Source of the DNA: Chrysomallon squamiferum
Taxonomy: Eukaryota; Mollusca; Gastropoda; Neomphalida; Peltospiridae
Reading direction: 5' to 3'
DNA length: 64,000 nucleotides
Assembly (NCBI GenBank): GCA_012295275.1
Contig: CM022673.1
Location: 23,009,581 to 23,073,580, forward strand
The notes beneath the pieces were generated by a model, which ran no database searches, was not told the origin of the DNA, and was given only the letters and a program-made list of their open reading frames with translations. Shown here piece by piece: positions 1 through 15,772 of the stretch (position 1 is its first letter; every line of letters starts with the position of its first letter). The translations under genes were made by a program, and so were the position numbers.

Positions 1-1541
1 CATGTGAAGTCAAGCCATTTGTTTCTCAAACACACAATATGTAAATGTTATTCTGCATCTTTAACCCTCAGACTTAAATTAGATAAAATTATGGTTTTGT
101 TTTGCATCATTATCATAGTAAACTTTATGAAGTTATTTTTTTAACTCTCTGGTTCTTCATACATGTTCATGGTAGTAGAAATTTTATGGTTCTAAATGGA
201 AACAAAATAACCAAATACAACACAGTGTGGAACAGCTTATACAAACAGGTGACATCAGTGAAAACAAGTAAATGTTCCTTCCTGAAAGGATTGTTCGGCA
301 GATGTGTTCTTTACATTATTTAACAAATTGCCTTTGTTATACAGAAAATCAACCAAAATTATGGAACTGAAAATTAATAAAGCAGATTCCACTAATATAA
401 CACAGATTTTAAAAAAAAAATTGTTTTTAAAAATATAGTAAATAGGAAAATAAATTCTGACATGATTTACTGTCCAATATAAAATTATGTTGTTAATTTG
501 TGGACCATTAGAAATACTTGCCACATTAAGTGTAACTTATTTTGTACTTCATTATATAAGTGCAATTTTAGATCATCTGAAAGAATTATTAAGAGCTGAT
601 TTTATTTTCTACATATTTTTGTTACAACTGTAATGATAAATATAAACTCAATGTCGGAAAAAAATAAACTTCAGTTTAACAAACTGCATTCCCACTCTGC
701 TTTTTGCACAGTAATTTAACATCTGTCTTTGTACAAAATACCTGTGGTAGCCAATTTAACACCAAGAATGCCAAGTCAATATAGTGCATTAATATACCAG
801 TTTAATAACTAAACAAACTGTTTGGTGTTTTCCCCCCAGCAATCAGTGTTTTCTGTTGCCATTTTCCTAATATTTTCCCCATTTTCATACATCTCAGTGC
901 CTAGATTGTCTTCTGCTTAGTACCAGACCTGGGAAGACCTGATAGAAAATTTAATCAGAAAGATGTAACTGTCTTCTTAATTAAAACTACAATTCATTAA
1001 CTCCTGTAATATCAACTAAAATAGTATCCTTCAGACCTGTCACATTTGTATAAGAATCAAGATAACAAACAAAACAACTTTGGTTTTTGTTAATATTTTT
1101 AATAAGTATATTTGCATGCTACGTTTAAAGCAACCAGTGCCATTAGGTAATCGCATTTCTCTGCAGTTGTTAAGGTTAAAGTATAAAATAATAAAAATGC
1201 TTTACTATACTACAGTTATTTACCAATACCCAAAATGCTAGTTCATCATTCCTCTTTCCTACTTTTATACAAGAGCATTAATCAGAACTCAAAATTATTC
1301 TTGAAAAAGATGCTATGTTAATTTATTACATCTGCATTAAATATAAAAAAAGGAATTAACACACCACATTGTAACATTTTCGTTTTTCTTCTGTAGTGTT
1401 CACTATCATGTATTCTAAGCCAGCACAAAATCAGATAAAAAAAAAAAAGGTTTAAAGAAAACAATTTATATATATATATATATAATGTATACATATATGC
1501 ATATATTCCATGTTTATACATATATATATATACATTTCTGT

Positions 1542-1572
<31 letters not shown>

Positions 1573-4365
1573 CTACACACACACACACATTCTGCTTATA
1601 TACCACGGACAACATTTCTGTTATATTATTCCTAATAGGTGAAATGTTAATTATATTTACATTCTAAGGCATGAAAAAAGAGAGAGAAAGAAATAATATA
1701 TTCCATGCACACAAACAAATTTATATATACGGTCAAACCACTATACACATAAATATCTGGCTAATGTACAAATGTGTATAGTGAGACAAAATCTAAAAAC
1801 AAAATACTGAACAAAATTTCTGTTTCATGCATTTTTCACAATGCATTTTAACAACATGCCTTTCTGTAAAAACCTATTTAAATCATTAATTTGAAACAAA
1901 ACAAAATAATATTTAAAAAAAATTAATAATAAAATAAAATAAAATGATTGTTTTATTATCAACACTAAAAATTAAACTTCCATGTTAATATTTATTTGAC
2001 ATGTAATAACAAGACAGGACAACTGTCATTATGATTTAGCATTCAGGTTACAGATGTTCCATTTATCAAAAAAATATTGAATGTTATGAAGAACTACTCA
2101 AATAATGATTATTTTAATTCTGCGGTACTAATATGTGTATTAATAAATCGTAAACAATGTGCAAATGATTCAAATATTAGTTTGAATGCTGTGAAATCCT
2201 ATCGTTCAAAAGTTTATCTGATTATAATTATATAGAACTAAATATTTTAATCTTGCACCTTAATGATGGCTTTAACTTTCCTTTCAAACCCTCTATCACA
2301 ATGTCAGGACTTAATTACAAAAATTACTGGATCATATGCTTACTGTTTATATTTTAACTTTAGTGCATATCCATAAGAAAAACCATAGAAAGTTAAGACA
2401 GTGATAATAAAATAATTTAATGCTATTTACTGCCCCATTTATATATGCATTAGAAATAAAAAAAAATTTTAAAAATAAAAAAAATAAAATAAAATAAAAA
2501 GTACAAAGCTTATGGTCATAACAAACTAGGTTAAAAGAATGGTTTTTAGCACTAAATGTCATATTTATATATTGTTTTTAAAGAGATTTTATATATATAT
2601 ATATATATATAAAAAAAAAAAAAAGAAGAAATATATTGCCAGTAAAATAATTTTAAATTATAAACCTTTCTGTTAAAAACATCAAAATAATAACAACAAT
2701 AATAGATTGAATTCCAAAAAAAAAAAAAAAAATGTAACAAACTAAAACTGTTATAAATGAATGAATGAATGAACAAAGGAAAAAATTATAAATACTGAAA
2801 AAATAGCTGTATGTAATTTAATAAGTTTCTGTTATTTTATCAATAATAATACAAATAAATGTTCCTGCAGAATGATTTTATTTTGCAGAGCAATGAGAAG
2901 AAGTAAAAAGAAAAGAAAAAATATGGGAAAAATGAGAAAGATCAAAATGTAATAACATCATAATCTAAATATTTTCTTTTTACATGAAGTGTGCAAAGCA
3001 AAGAAGGGAAACAAGTCTTAAGAAAAATATTAATATCAATGTTCCAGTTTGATTTGTTTATCACTGAGATCTTTTACACTATATACATTTCATCTATAAT
3101 CTAAAGAAAAATTATGACATAATTATAAATTATTTTCATCAAACAAAATTCTGTTTCAATATTTCAATTATATATTTAATGGTTTCACTCTACAAAACCT
3201 TCCCACATGTTAATAAAATTTTATTGACAATGATTTTATTTTGTTCACAATCTCCCATTTCACTTGAAATAACTAAGTTACAAGAACCTTAGGGGATAAA
3301 ACATCAAACTGTGATTATACATACATCCAAAATTATTTGCTGTATACAGAAACAGAATAATGTCTACCATGTGTAGGTTAGTGAAAAAATCTCAGTAGTT
3401 TGAAGAAAATGCCTGCACCAGGTAAATTACACATAAAATGCTAAGCATTCTATTTTGTCTCCATCAAGACTCTTGAAGATACTAAACTTTTGTAATGTTC
3501 GAAATGGCAAGTATTAATTTTCTTATGCATGCATATTCAAAATGTTCATTATAATACTACATTGTTATTTCTTTCTTTCTTCCTTTTTTATTTTTGTTTA
3601 CTTTAGCACAAGTTTTGATATGGAAACAATCATAACTATTCACTTCATGGCTTTAGAAATTGTAATTTTAGTTTGTATTATATTTTAAGCAAATTGATAA
3701 TTTAAATTTGTGACACATTTTAAAACAGAACAGCCTCAGGGTGTCATGAATAAGAAGGCCAGATGAATTACCCAACAGGAAATAAACGTTCCTTTACAGG
3801 TAAAGGCTCAGTTCATCTTATTGTGATGCAATACCTGACATGTCTAAATTAAAATCAATCATTAGGTGTACAGCACAGCAAAATGTCCAATATCTATCAG
3901 ATGAATTTGTTAACACTCCAAATCACACATATTATGTCACTCTGGCTATAATTCCGATTACAATGAAACATGGTTACCACTTGGTACCAAATGTGAAACT
4001 TCAAAACGGTGTCAGCATCCACAATAAAAGACCATTCTATTTATCAGAAATAACAAAATATTCTGGCCCCATTAATTCCAGGTTAACAAGCTCTTTTTGT
4101 TTTTCAAACAAAGCAACAAATATAATAAATAAAATTAATGTTAACTGACCAAAAAAAAACAAATAATGAAAAATAATAATAAATGTTTCGTAAACCAAGC
4201 CATTTTGCAACATTTTAATTTCATTTTGTGCTTTAAACTCATTTCTTATAAAAAATGTAAATTTCTAAGATTTATGTGACCATGTACCTGTTATGATGCA
4301 TAAATATATATATTTATCATGTTAGGTGCATGGCAATAACAGGTAAAGGTTTGTTTTCTGGGCTG

Positions 4366-4399
<34 letters not shown>

Positions 4400-4486
4400 C
4401 ATATACACAGGTCTTTTCCCTTTGGGGAATTCCTCTTCTTTTTATTTTTTTAATATATAAAACACTGCCGCCTAGATTCAGTAAAA
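1..4486. other. AT-rich flank downstream of ARF6; no supported gene
   Basis: No conserved protein motif was recognised in any frame. Content is AT-rich unique sequence with a TA/CA dinucleotide tract at about 1472-1590, A/T homopolymers near 2610-2626, 2717-2732 and 4366-4392, and ATGA repeats at 2757-2772. Part may be an extended ARF6 3'UTR (minus strand), but no boundary can be fixed by eye. The longest repeat-free ORF (3840-4148 plus, 102 codons) resembles no family I know. Confidence 0.4.
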
Positions 4487-6933
<2,447 letters not shown>

Positions 6934-6961
6934 CCTGATGGACTGCCAACAGGCATCAAAT
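6934..6961 (-). other. ARF6: ARF6 5'UTR segment preceded by a splice acceptor
   Basis: The minus strand reads ...tcaacag at 6968-6962, a good 3' splice site, followed by 28 nt of leader and the ATG at 6933-6931. The start codon is therefore in the second or later exon, and the preceding intron (up to roughly 8.8 kb if the promoter below is right) is about 1.8 kb. Confidence 0.6.
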
Positions 6962-7370
6962 CTGTTGAGTAAACAAATATAAAAAATAAGAAAACAAATT
7001 TATTCAATCTGGCTGAAAACCAGAAAGCGTTTAGACTTTAATTGGTCTGTAAAAAAAATTGAAATTTAACTAAACAATAAAAAATTTAAAAAATAAAAAA
7101 TCAGTAAACCCAAAAACGATTAAAAATAATTCATTCAAAATAGTTCACAGCTCTATTTCAGGCTTCTGAAAACTCACTATGCTTAAATTAAAAACAAGTT
7201 TGTTTTAAAATTTTCTTTGCTGTCTTAGTCTGGTTTATATTTAAAGACTGCCAAAAATATCAGAGAATGCAAATAATCTATGAAATTTTTTACATATATA
7301 ATTCTGTTTGGATAATTTGACAGAAATAAGTTACCTAAAAGTTGGAGAGAGAAAAAAAGTTCATGATACA

Positions 7371-7440
7371 GTGATAGTGATACTAGTAACTTTACTCATA
7401 TAACTTTCCTCATGTGATAGTGATACTAGTAACTTTACTC
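7371..7440. repeat. 27-bp direct repeat, 43-bp spacing
   Basis: The block starting GTGATAGTGATACTAGTAAC and ending TTTACTC occurs exactly at 7371-7397 and 7414-7440, a short tandem duplication in the ARF6 upstream region or intron. Confidence 0.9.
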
Positions 7441-8789
7441 CAGTTCTTTACTCAACAATTTGCATAAACAATGAATGTTTAAACACAACTTATTTTGATG
7501 TCATACAATGTTCCTAAAGAACTTACGTTTATTAATTACTATAATATATACAGTATCAGATGGTACAACCTACTGATATATTCTTGTATAATGATTTATT
7601 ATTAAACATTTTAGATCTTCCATAGGATAAAATGTAAATAGTTGAAATATAATGAAACAGATAACCATGATGAAATACATTATCAAAAATATGTGTTTCT
7701 CTGGTTTATCTCTCAGTCAAGATTAAGTGATATACTGATTAAATTGTAATAGTTTTATAAAACTATGTCTGCTTTCCATTGAATAAAACAAATATATAAT
7801 TAGTTTGGTTATTTTGCTTTTTACTTATCACTGATACTTATGTGTTTGCAGAAGATATCTATTAAAAATATGTTAATTCATTAAGCATGTGTCATCATCA
7901 TTACTAAGCAAAATTAAAAATGTTATTTTATTCTAGCTTCACATGCATGCAAAGTTCAGTTTCCTATTATTACAAACTGTATTAAAGAAACACTGCCTGT
8001 TAAAAGATTTATCTCAGCTCATCTAAGTAAATTAATGTCACAAAAGTTATGACAGCACATAATTAATTCCACTCAGTATGAATAATCAGTAACATGAGAA
8101 TTAGTTTTTTGTTTTGCACTTTATAATATTATATTTTAAATACCAAACAATTTCAGCTTACAGTTTCACATTAAGTAATCTATCATGTTCTGACATAAAA
8201 GGATTTTCACTGTTTCTGGTGATAAAATATCATGCTGTAAATTGTAATTATCATATTATGTTCTTAAGAAAACATTTACCCAGTAATGTAGATTTACAAG
8301 TATCTTCCCATATGTAATGCCCTATGAGAATGAAAGAGGCAAACATGTGGAATAGAGATCATATTATTTGTAAACAATAAAGTGTGTGACTATCACTATG
8401 AGAATAATCTGATTAATTATATTATTAGTGCCATTTGTCTAATTTTGAACGAGAAATTAATTATTATATTTTCAGTTCAGGTGATCTTATCTTAATGACT
8501 AATGGCAAAACTTTATCAAAAATGAGACGTGATGCAATTTGTTTCGTTATAACTTACATTATTACATTACAAACGTAAGTTTTGGAAACTGGTCACCTGC
8601 CACTGGCCCGAATGAGACAACCAGAAAGCCAACTGTTTGACTCGGTTTATATGACTTCCAGTGCAACCAGATGTTGTAAATATTATCTAGTTATAACCAT
8701 TAATATGATATGAAAAATCATGCTGGAAATATTAGTATATCCTAACCGGTTCTGGGTGGCGACATAAAAAAATTGCAAATCATATCCGT

Positions 8790-9060
8790 ACACACCTACC
8801 CGATTTCGTCCTTGTTATTACTACTTCCTGGGGAAGTTAATGTAAATGAAGCAAATCTTTACTGAAATTTAATATTTGAATATTGTTTTGATTCGCGTGA
8901 CACGAAAACGAAAGACATTTAAGTTTGTTTACTACATTATTAAGTGTAAAATACAAAATACCACAATCACATCCTCCATAACGGAGCTAAATGGCGGTTG
9001 TGATAGCTTCCGCAATCGGAGATAAAATAGTTCAAGGAATTACATCACATTAGCTGAATA
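8790..9060 (-). promoter_or_regulatory. Candidate ARF6 promoter and non-coding first exon
   Basis: Upstream of the ARF6 start, CpG content rises sharply above the AT-rich background. Near 8988-9020 the minus strand carries CCGCCATTT (reverse YY1-type motif, common near TSSs of housekeeping genes) and GCGGAAG (ETS core). A possible splice donor (minus strand GGTAGGTGTG) lies at 8800-8791. Inference only: no transcript evidence; the precise TSS and exon end are unknown. Confidence 0.4.
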
Positions 9061-9326
9061 TTTTTACAGCATTCGAAATTAAAACACAATTTTATTACGT
9101 ATCTACTCCTATTCTTTAACTGAAACAATGTTTAAACAATAAATTGATAATAATGGATTCAAATAGTTGACGCGCACGAATACACTTTCATTCGCCCCCT
9201 AGTATCAGTTGTTGTGATATAGTTCAAGGGGAACAACTCTCTTTAACACAAAACCTCAAGAGTTCGGATTTTGTGTAATGCAAATTCCGATTTTTGTTAT
9301 TTTGCTAATTTAAACAATTTTTTTTT

Positions 9327-9359
<33 letters not shown>

Positions 9360-9786
9360 TTTATTAAATGTTATTGTAAATAGTTCGTTTCTTATTCTTA
9401 TTCTTCTTGTTATTGTTATTATTTGCCGTCACAACCACTGACTGTCCCACGATTTTGTAAAACTTTTAACTGAAACTTGAAAGGTAATAGAATCTTCTTT
9501 CCTGATTCATTAGTCTAGGTTATCTCTTACATCACAAGTCGTGTAATTGCTTTTATTATTTCAATTAATGGGCATCATCAGTCATGACTATTTTATTTCG
9601 AAATAAATGTTCACAGGAAAATATGAAAACTGAACATATATGCGCATGCACACATAGATACATTCAAATGGAAAATAAAATAATAAAACATTCTAATTGA
9701 ACTGAAGAATAATTGCATCGGTTTAGTGTCAAATTTATAGACCGTAATATATAAACATACAGAGTAATAATAATAATAATGATCAT

Positions 9787-9788
<2 letters not shown>

Positions 9789-9873
<85 letters not shown>
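9789..9873. repeat. (CT)n microsatellite, 85 bp
   Basis: Perfect CT dinucleotides, upstream of ARF6. Confidence 0.97.
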
Positions 9874-9876
<3 letters not shown>

Positions 9877-11704
9877 CACACAAAATCGAATAATTATTAT
9901 CTGTAATTATAAAATAGGTGGGGGTTTTTAAAGAAAAATGATTATTTTACTATCGATCCTTAATAATTAACAGAAGATTCATAACGTTTTATAATTTTGT
10001 TATATTTGTATGATCATAATGCTAGAGACTATTTAAAATAATGTCATCAAAATTTGTTGTTAGTTCTTTTAATTTTTTTTTCCATACTGATATTTCACTA
10101 ATAAATAAGCTGGTTAATTAATTTTTTTTTTTTTTTTTTTAATTTTTTTTAAATTTATTTAATTATTTGATTTTCCAATATATATATTTTTTTTTATTCG
10201 AATAACTTAAATGCATAAACAGATACAGTGGAAATTTACAAACAAACAGCAACAATAATTAGAGAAATGAAAATAAAATTTTGGCTGCCGCTGTAATCTT
10301 GTTAGCCCTGATTCTCAGCTTAAAGCGCCGACAATGATCGGTCAGTTTTTAAAGATTACCTTTGCACCACCATAATAACTCAAAGCGAAAACTATTAAAT
10401 CATGGTCGAAATAGAGTTTCTCTACCGTATACGGTTCTTGAATTTACATGAAATAATTGTTGTTTTGTTTAACATAATTACAATAGCCATGGAATGTAAT
10501 TTATTAAAATTTAATTCAGTATGCACTTTAAAATACCTCAGCATAAAAATAGTTCTTCTTCCGATATGAAGAGCAGGAACGTATCTGTTTTCAGTTTCGA
10601 CTCACACGTTTGACGTTTTATTTAATTGTTCACGCAGTAGTGTATTTAGAATTCAGTTACAACGCAGCCTCGCAGATGACATTACTGTATTACAGATATT
10701 TCTCATTTTGTAAATTCGATGAAAGGTACTTTCGTAAGATTAAATAAATGAATGCATTGCATTGTATCAACTGACGTTAAACAAATGACTTTTGTGTAAC
10801 GACGATAAAGAGAGGAAACCCTTTCCTGCTACTTTTGCACCTTCACAACGAAAAGGAATCACATTCCAGAATTTCAAGTGGTTTTGATTTAAAGGGGAAG
10901 GAGAATAAGTCATTGGTCACATTCAGTATTCTAATCATTCGCTTCTTTTGATTTTTACGCAAACATTCATTTAAATTTTATATGATAACAGTTTTCTTGT
11001 AGGCCTACTAAACAAACGTAAAATTACGGACACACGATAACGTAAGAAGTAACGAATACAGCATGCAAAACACAGAAAGCTGAACAAAATAATAAAAATA
11101 TAAATAAAAAAACCTGCCGAATGCCTTAACTTCCAGTAATTTTCAAAATGTTTTACAAAACAAATAAAATTTTGAATTACATTCTAATCTGCATCAAGCT
11201 TTAACGAAAAAACTAAAACCATTAAAAACGTGAAATCCAATTCTGGAACCACACTTCAGGGTCACGCCGCTCTTCTTTTTTCTGCAGTCGTTATTTTGAT
11301 ACGAAGTATTCCTTCTTTGACGACGACTGGAGTTGGTACATGATTTACAACCACACCTCTGCCTGACACAGGTTTCAGTCAATCGGACGATCGTCACGTG
11401 TGGATAAAGCAGGCGTTTACTACCAGGATCCAATTAGCCAAATCATATTTTATTTAACCAGTAATCCTTAAGGAAGTCGATTATGTGGATTGCGTCAAGG
11501 TGTTAGCACCAGCTTTGCTTAACGTGTCGATTATTCATATCACGTAATCCGATCAGCAGTCTTCTGTCTGGTTTATTGCCTCTGGTGTTATTTCCGGACA
11601 CAGTGGGACGATTGCTTTAACCACGTGACATGAAGACATTGAAGGTAACTCTGAAGAGGATCCAGAATTTCAGAACTTTTGGAGAACAATTATTTCAACC
11701 ATTT

Positions 11705-11706
11705 GC

Positions 11707-11755
<49 letters not shown>

Positions 11756-11775
11756 ATTATTATTATTATTATTAA
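11705..11775. repeat. Compound (TTG)n-(TTA)n-(ATTA)n tract
   Basis: TTG units pass into TTA and then ATTA units without a break, followed by poly-T. Confidence 0.93.
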
Positions 11776-13154
11776 TTAATTAATTAATTTTTTTTTTTTT
11801 TTTTTTTTAAATATTACTGTTGTTGTTGTGTTTGTTGTTCCACATCACCATCTTCTTTTTATTATTATTATTATTACTATTTTTTTAATAAAATATTTAT
11901 TTATTTAAAAATATGTGTGACAGAAAGACACTGCGATTAAAAGAATATGAAGAATAATGAGGATGAAAGTTTCATATATTACTCTGATAAAAATACTCTA
12001 GCAATCAGTCATATTAATTTGAACAAACCAGCTTAAAATAAAGATAATATAAAACTACAAATAATTTGATACACAGTATAAAATTTGATACATGGTTATA
12101 TTTATCTTTAAAGCATAAGACGAAATAAAAAAACATCTACGTTAGAACAGATTATATTCGAACTTTCCTGATATTTTCAAAGACGAATAGCAGTATTAGT
12201 TACATTAATATATAGTCGACGTACTATACAATAATGACAGGTGAAGTAGTGGTATTCAAAGACTACCGAACATAGACCACAAATACCACTTTCGTTGGGT
12301 GGCTGGAAAAAGTTACAGAAAACGTCACAATTTAGTATAGGAAAGAAATCACAGGAAAAAGTCACAAAATATATGGGTTTGTAGATTATTAAATGTGGCA
12401 TCATAGTATGCATGGTGTAATTGTTAAGCTTATTGATTAAGCTAAATTAAAGAAAGGGGCTTCATACTGTGCAGGGGTGCTGACTTGTTACACTTATTAA
12501 TTAGGATCAGTTAGGCAGGATTAGGATAGATTTAAACTAAGGGCTTCCTATTGTAAACGATTTATAAAAGTGTTTCCGGTTAAAATGTGTTTCCCTGTAT
12601 ATTCTCCAGCTTGTTCTAGTATCAGAAGTATGTATAATATGGAAGTTATTCACAGTAATAAGGGTGGTAACAAAATCTGTTATGTATACCAAAATGCACC
12701 TCACAAAACAAAGTTGTGGTGGAAATGATCTGGTTGTAATTGGCAGAATTTCTTCATGGTATTGGGTGGAACATCCACCTTTACCACTAACACTAAAATC
12801 AAAGAACATTTAACAAAACACTCTGACAAAATGTGTTTAATCTATCTTTCACTGTAACAAATTTCTTAATCTTAATTAAAAATTGTGACTTTTTCCTGCG
12901 TTTTTTTTTTTTTTTTTTTTTAATTTTTTTTTTCTGTGACTTTTTTTTCCTGTGACTTTTTTCCTAGAATCATTTGTTGATGCTGCACTACTGGAGAAAG
13001 GTCATGTGATTAGGACGCCAGACAGATAAATCAGCACAACGATTATTTAGACATATCTTATACACTTACTTACCTAATCTTTCATACCGTAATAAAAGAA
13101 TATTTATTTTTTTATTCATTTTGAGTTTTACATTCATCGTCATTTTTTATTTAA

Positions 13155-13156
<2 letters not shown>

Positions 13157-13214
<58 letters not shown>
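13157..13214. repeat. (AAT)n microsatellite
   Basis: About 19 perfect AAT units. Confidence 0.95.
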
Positions 13215-13617
13215 TTTTCGTGTTGTGTAAATATGAACAGAATCTAACAAGAAAGGAACTCTCTTTATTTTCCCTCTCTTTATTTCATTAAATAATAAAG
13301 AATGAGAATAAGAATAATAAGAAAACTAAAAATTTGAAAATTATGAAAAAACAAAAAGAAAGAAAAAAGAAAGGTAAAATTAAGAAGAAAAAAATAAAGA
13401 GGAAGTAACGCCGAATCTAAAAACTTCAAAAACTATGCCTCTTTCACCACATTGTAACTTAATGGAAGATATAGAATCCGATATTAGCCGGTCGACTAGA
13501 AAATCAGACTGGTTAAAAAAATCTGACGAATAATAGCCTATAATTTACTAACCTGTAGTTAATACTGATTATCACATCGCTGTATAACCACTTTTTTATA
13601 AATTAATTAATTAATTA

Positions 13618-13668
<51 letters not shown>

Positions 13669-13949
13669 AATAAATAAATATAATTATGAAAATGCTTCTT
13701 TATCTAATTTTTACATAAAACAGTTTCCGGGTTAACAAATGGCAGCCAGTGATTAGACAATGTAATTGATACTGGCGGCTGCTACTTGTCAGTTTTCTTT
13801 TGATGCTTGAGCAGTTTTACACAGAATTATAATTCATAGCTACGCTGTCTGAACACCTGTTCCTTCCATGACCTTGACGTAAATAATTAGAAGAAAAAAA
13901 AAAGCTGAAAAAAAACCACCAAAACAAAAAAATTATGTATTTGAAAACA

Positions 13950-13956
<7 letters not shown>

Positions 13957-14013
<57 letters not shown>
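13957..14013. repeat. (TC)n microsatellite, 57 bp
   Basis: Perfect TC dinucleotides, about 200 bp before the CCAAT block. Confidence 0.97.
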
Positions 14014-14014
<1 letters not shown>

Positions 14015-14216
14015 AAATAAATAATTTCGAAACAACAATGAAAAGCAAAATAATAATAAATAAATAAATAATAAAGAATAAAATAAAAATGTTCATGTCT
14101 TTGTCGTAAACAATTATATATATTTTTTTTTAAAGTTAAGAAAGGACTGAAAAAACAGGCAAACGTTTTAGATGTCTTTTCTTTAGTACTGACTTCTCAT
14201 TGACTGATTTCAAAGA

Positions 14217-14334
14217 CCAATCACAGTCAACACCATAAGAATCTTCGCCTGCGACACCAGTGCAATGGCAGACGTTCTGTGAACTGGTCAGGTGGTGGCT
14301 GCTGCTGGCAGGCTTTCTTCAGAGCCGCGCGTGG
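14217..14334 (+). promoter_or_regulatory. CCAAT box and GC-rich block ending in a strong splice donor; possible non-coding first exon
   Basis: Seen: CCAAT at 14217-14221 (in ACCAATCACA), followed by a locally GC-rich stretch that ends GCGTGG|gtaagg at 14334/14335, a near-consensus donor. One frame (14255-14334) is open and leucine/tryptophan-rich (RWWLLLAGFL) but has a stop upstream and no in-frame ATG. The first receptor exon found downstream (25734) lacks a signal peptide and starts at an acceptor, so this block could be the receptor's 5' non-coding exon. That link is inference; another gene or chance is possible. Confidence 0.25.
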
Positions 14335-15165
14335 GTAAGGTGTGAATAAGATAACCGGACTTAAGTGTCTTTCTTTGCGATTCCTGGGAATTCATTCACA
14401 GAAGTATTTCATCAATTTGGAAAAAAAAAAAAAAAAAAAAAAAAAGAATTATTTGGATTTCTGGTAAGGTTGCGATGTTGTTTTGTTTTGTCGTGAAATT
14501 GTGAAAATTTTTTTTATTTTTTTTTTTTTTTATTTTATTCTGTGTATAGGTTTGTGAAATTTTAATTTTATATTTTGATATGAAAAAAATGAAAGTGTTA
14601 CCTTATAATTATCATTGTACTGCATTACACAACTGATTATCTTTCAAAATAATTAAAAAATTATTTATTTATTTATTTATATAATTTAATTTAATTTAAT
14701 TTAATTTAATTTATTCTAGCTATGTTGCTGTTGTTGTTGTTATTATTATTATTGTTTTGTTTTGTTGTTGTAAAATTCCATTGTTGTTTACATTTCATAA
14801 GTGTAATAAACATTGTAAAACGGAATGAGCCGCATAAGTTCAAGGCAAATACATTTGCAGAAAATATTTCTTTTGTGATTTATTGCACAAAAAATCTCAA
14901 ACCAGTCGCAAGCGCACAGTTCTGTGGTTTCTTGTTTATCGGAACACATTTAGTGGACTGCTGTACAAATATTTTCTGTACGCTCACATAAATATAATTC
15001 AGTACAAATACTATATAAATAAACACAGGTAGACAAATACGTAACACGTGTGTGTGTGTGTGTGTGAGTGTGTGTGTGACTGTGCGTGTAAAGAAAGAAA
15101 GAAACAGACTTGAGAGTAATAAAGACAAAAAATTAATAATAAAATAGACAGAGAGAAGTATTAAA

Positions 15166-15198
<33 letters not shown>

Positions 15199-15741
15199 TT
15201 AAAAAGTAACGCTGCAAAACGGAAAGAAAGAAAATGAAACAGAAAGAAAGAAAATTATCCAAAATTATACTTGAAATAATCGAAATCGTTAATAAAACTG
15301 AGTATCTACAGTTTAGAAATACCTTAATTCATTGTAGCCTAACTATCTGAAATTACTGAACTTCTCGACTTACCAGCCTACAGCAAGCTGTTCTATCAGC
15401 GAGTTTGAGAGATTTCAAATTCGGTTTAATTATTACACTTAGACAACAGTATAACAATATAAATCTTTGGCTCTCAGCTACAAACAAAATCCATTTCATT
15501 AACGGAATTTTTTATTTTTATTTTAAACAGTCTTTCAGAAGTCGGTCAAGACCCTTGAGTGGTTTCACTGGAATGATACAGTTATTAAAAACTGACAAGT
15601 TATTATAATTTCACTTACAGTCTGTTTTTTTACATACAACGCACATCTGTCACCTTATTATACCCGAATCAGACCATCTATCAGGCTAACTTCAGACTGG
15701 AAACGACCCGCATTTCTGGATTTTCTAAATTTTGGATCAAG

Positions 15742-15772
<31 letters not shown>

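Larger units (their letters stand above)
9061..14216. other. Intergenic, repeat-rich; no supported gene
   Basis: Contains (TC)n at 9789-9873, poly-T runs near 9318-9338 and 10123-10141, a TTG-to-TTA compound tract at 11705-11775, an AAT tract at 13157-13214, AAT/AAAT at 13621-13681 and (TC)n at 13957-14013. Short ORFs at 11194-11433, 12177-12413 and 12537-12809 (minus) show no recognisable domain, no codon-level conservation I can name and no convincing splice context. Confidence 0.45.

Noticed and set aside
3840-4148. 102-codon ORF on the plus strand antisense to the ARF6 3' flank
   Set aside because: No recognisable domain, AT-driven composition (Asn/Ile/Lys-rich) and no splice or promoter context; likely chance.
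11194-11433. Cys/Arg-rich 79-codon minus ORF
   Set aside because: CRQRCGCKSC looks like a small Cys-rich peptide but cysteines do not fit a known pattern and there is no signal peptide or splice evidence.
14722-14991. Poly-Leu start resembling a signal peptide (89 codons, plus)
   Set aside because: Leucine run comes from (TTG/TTA)n; no donor in frame leading to the receptor exon was seen.
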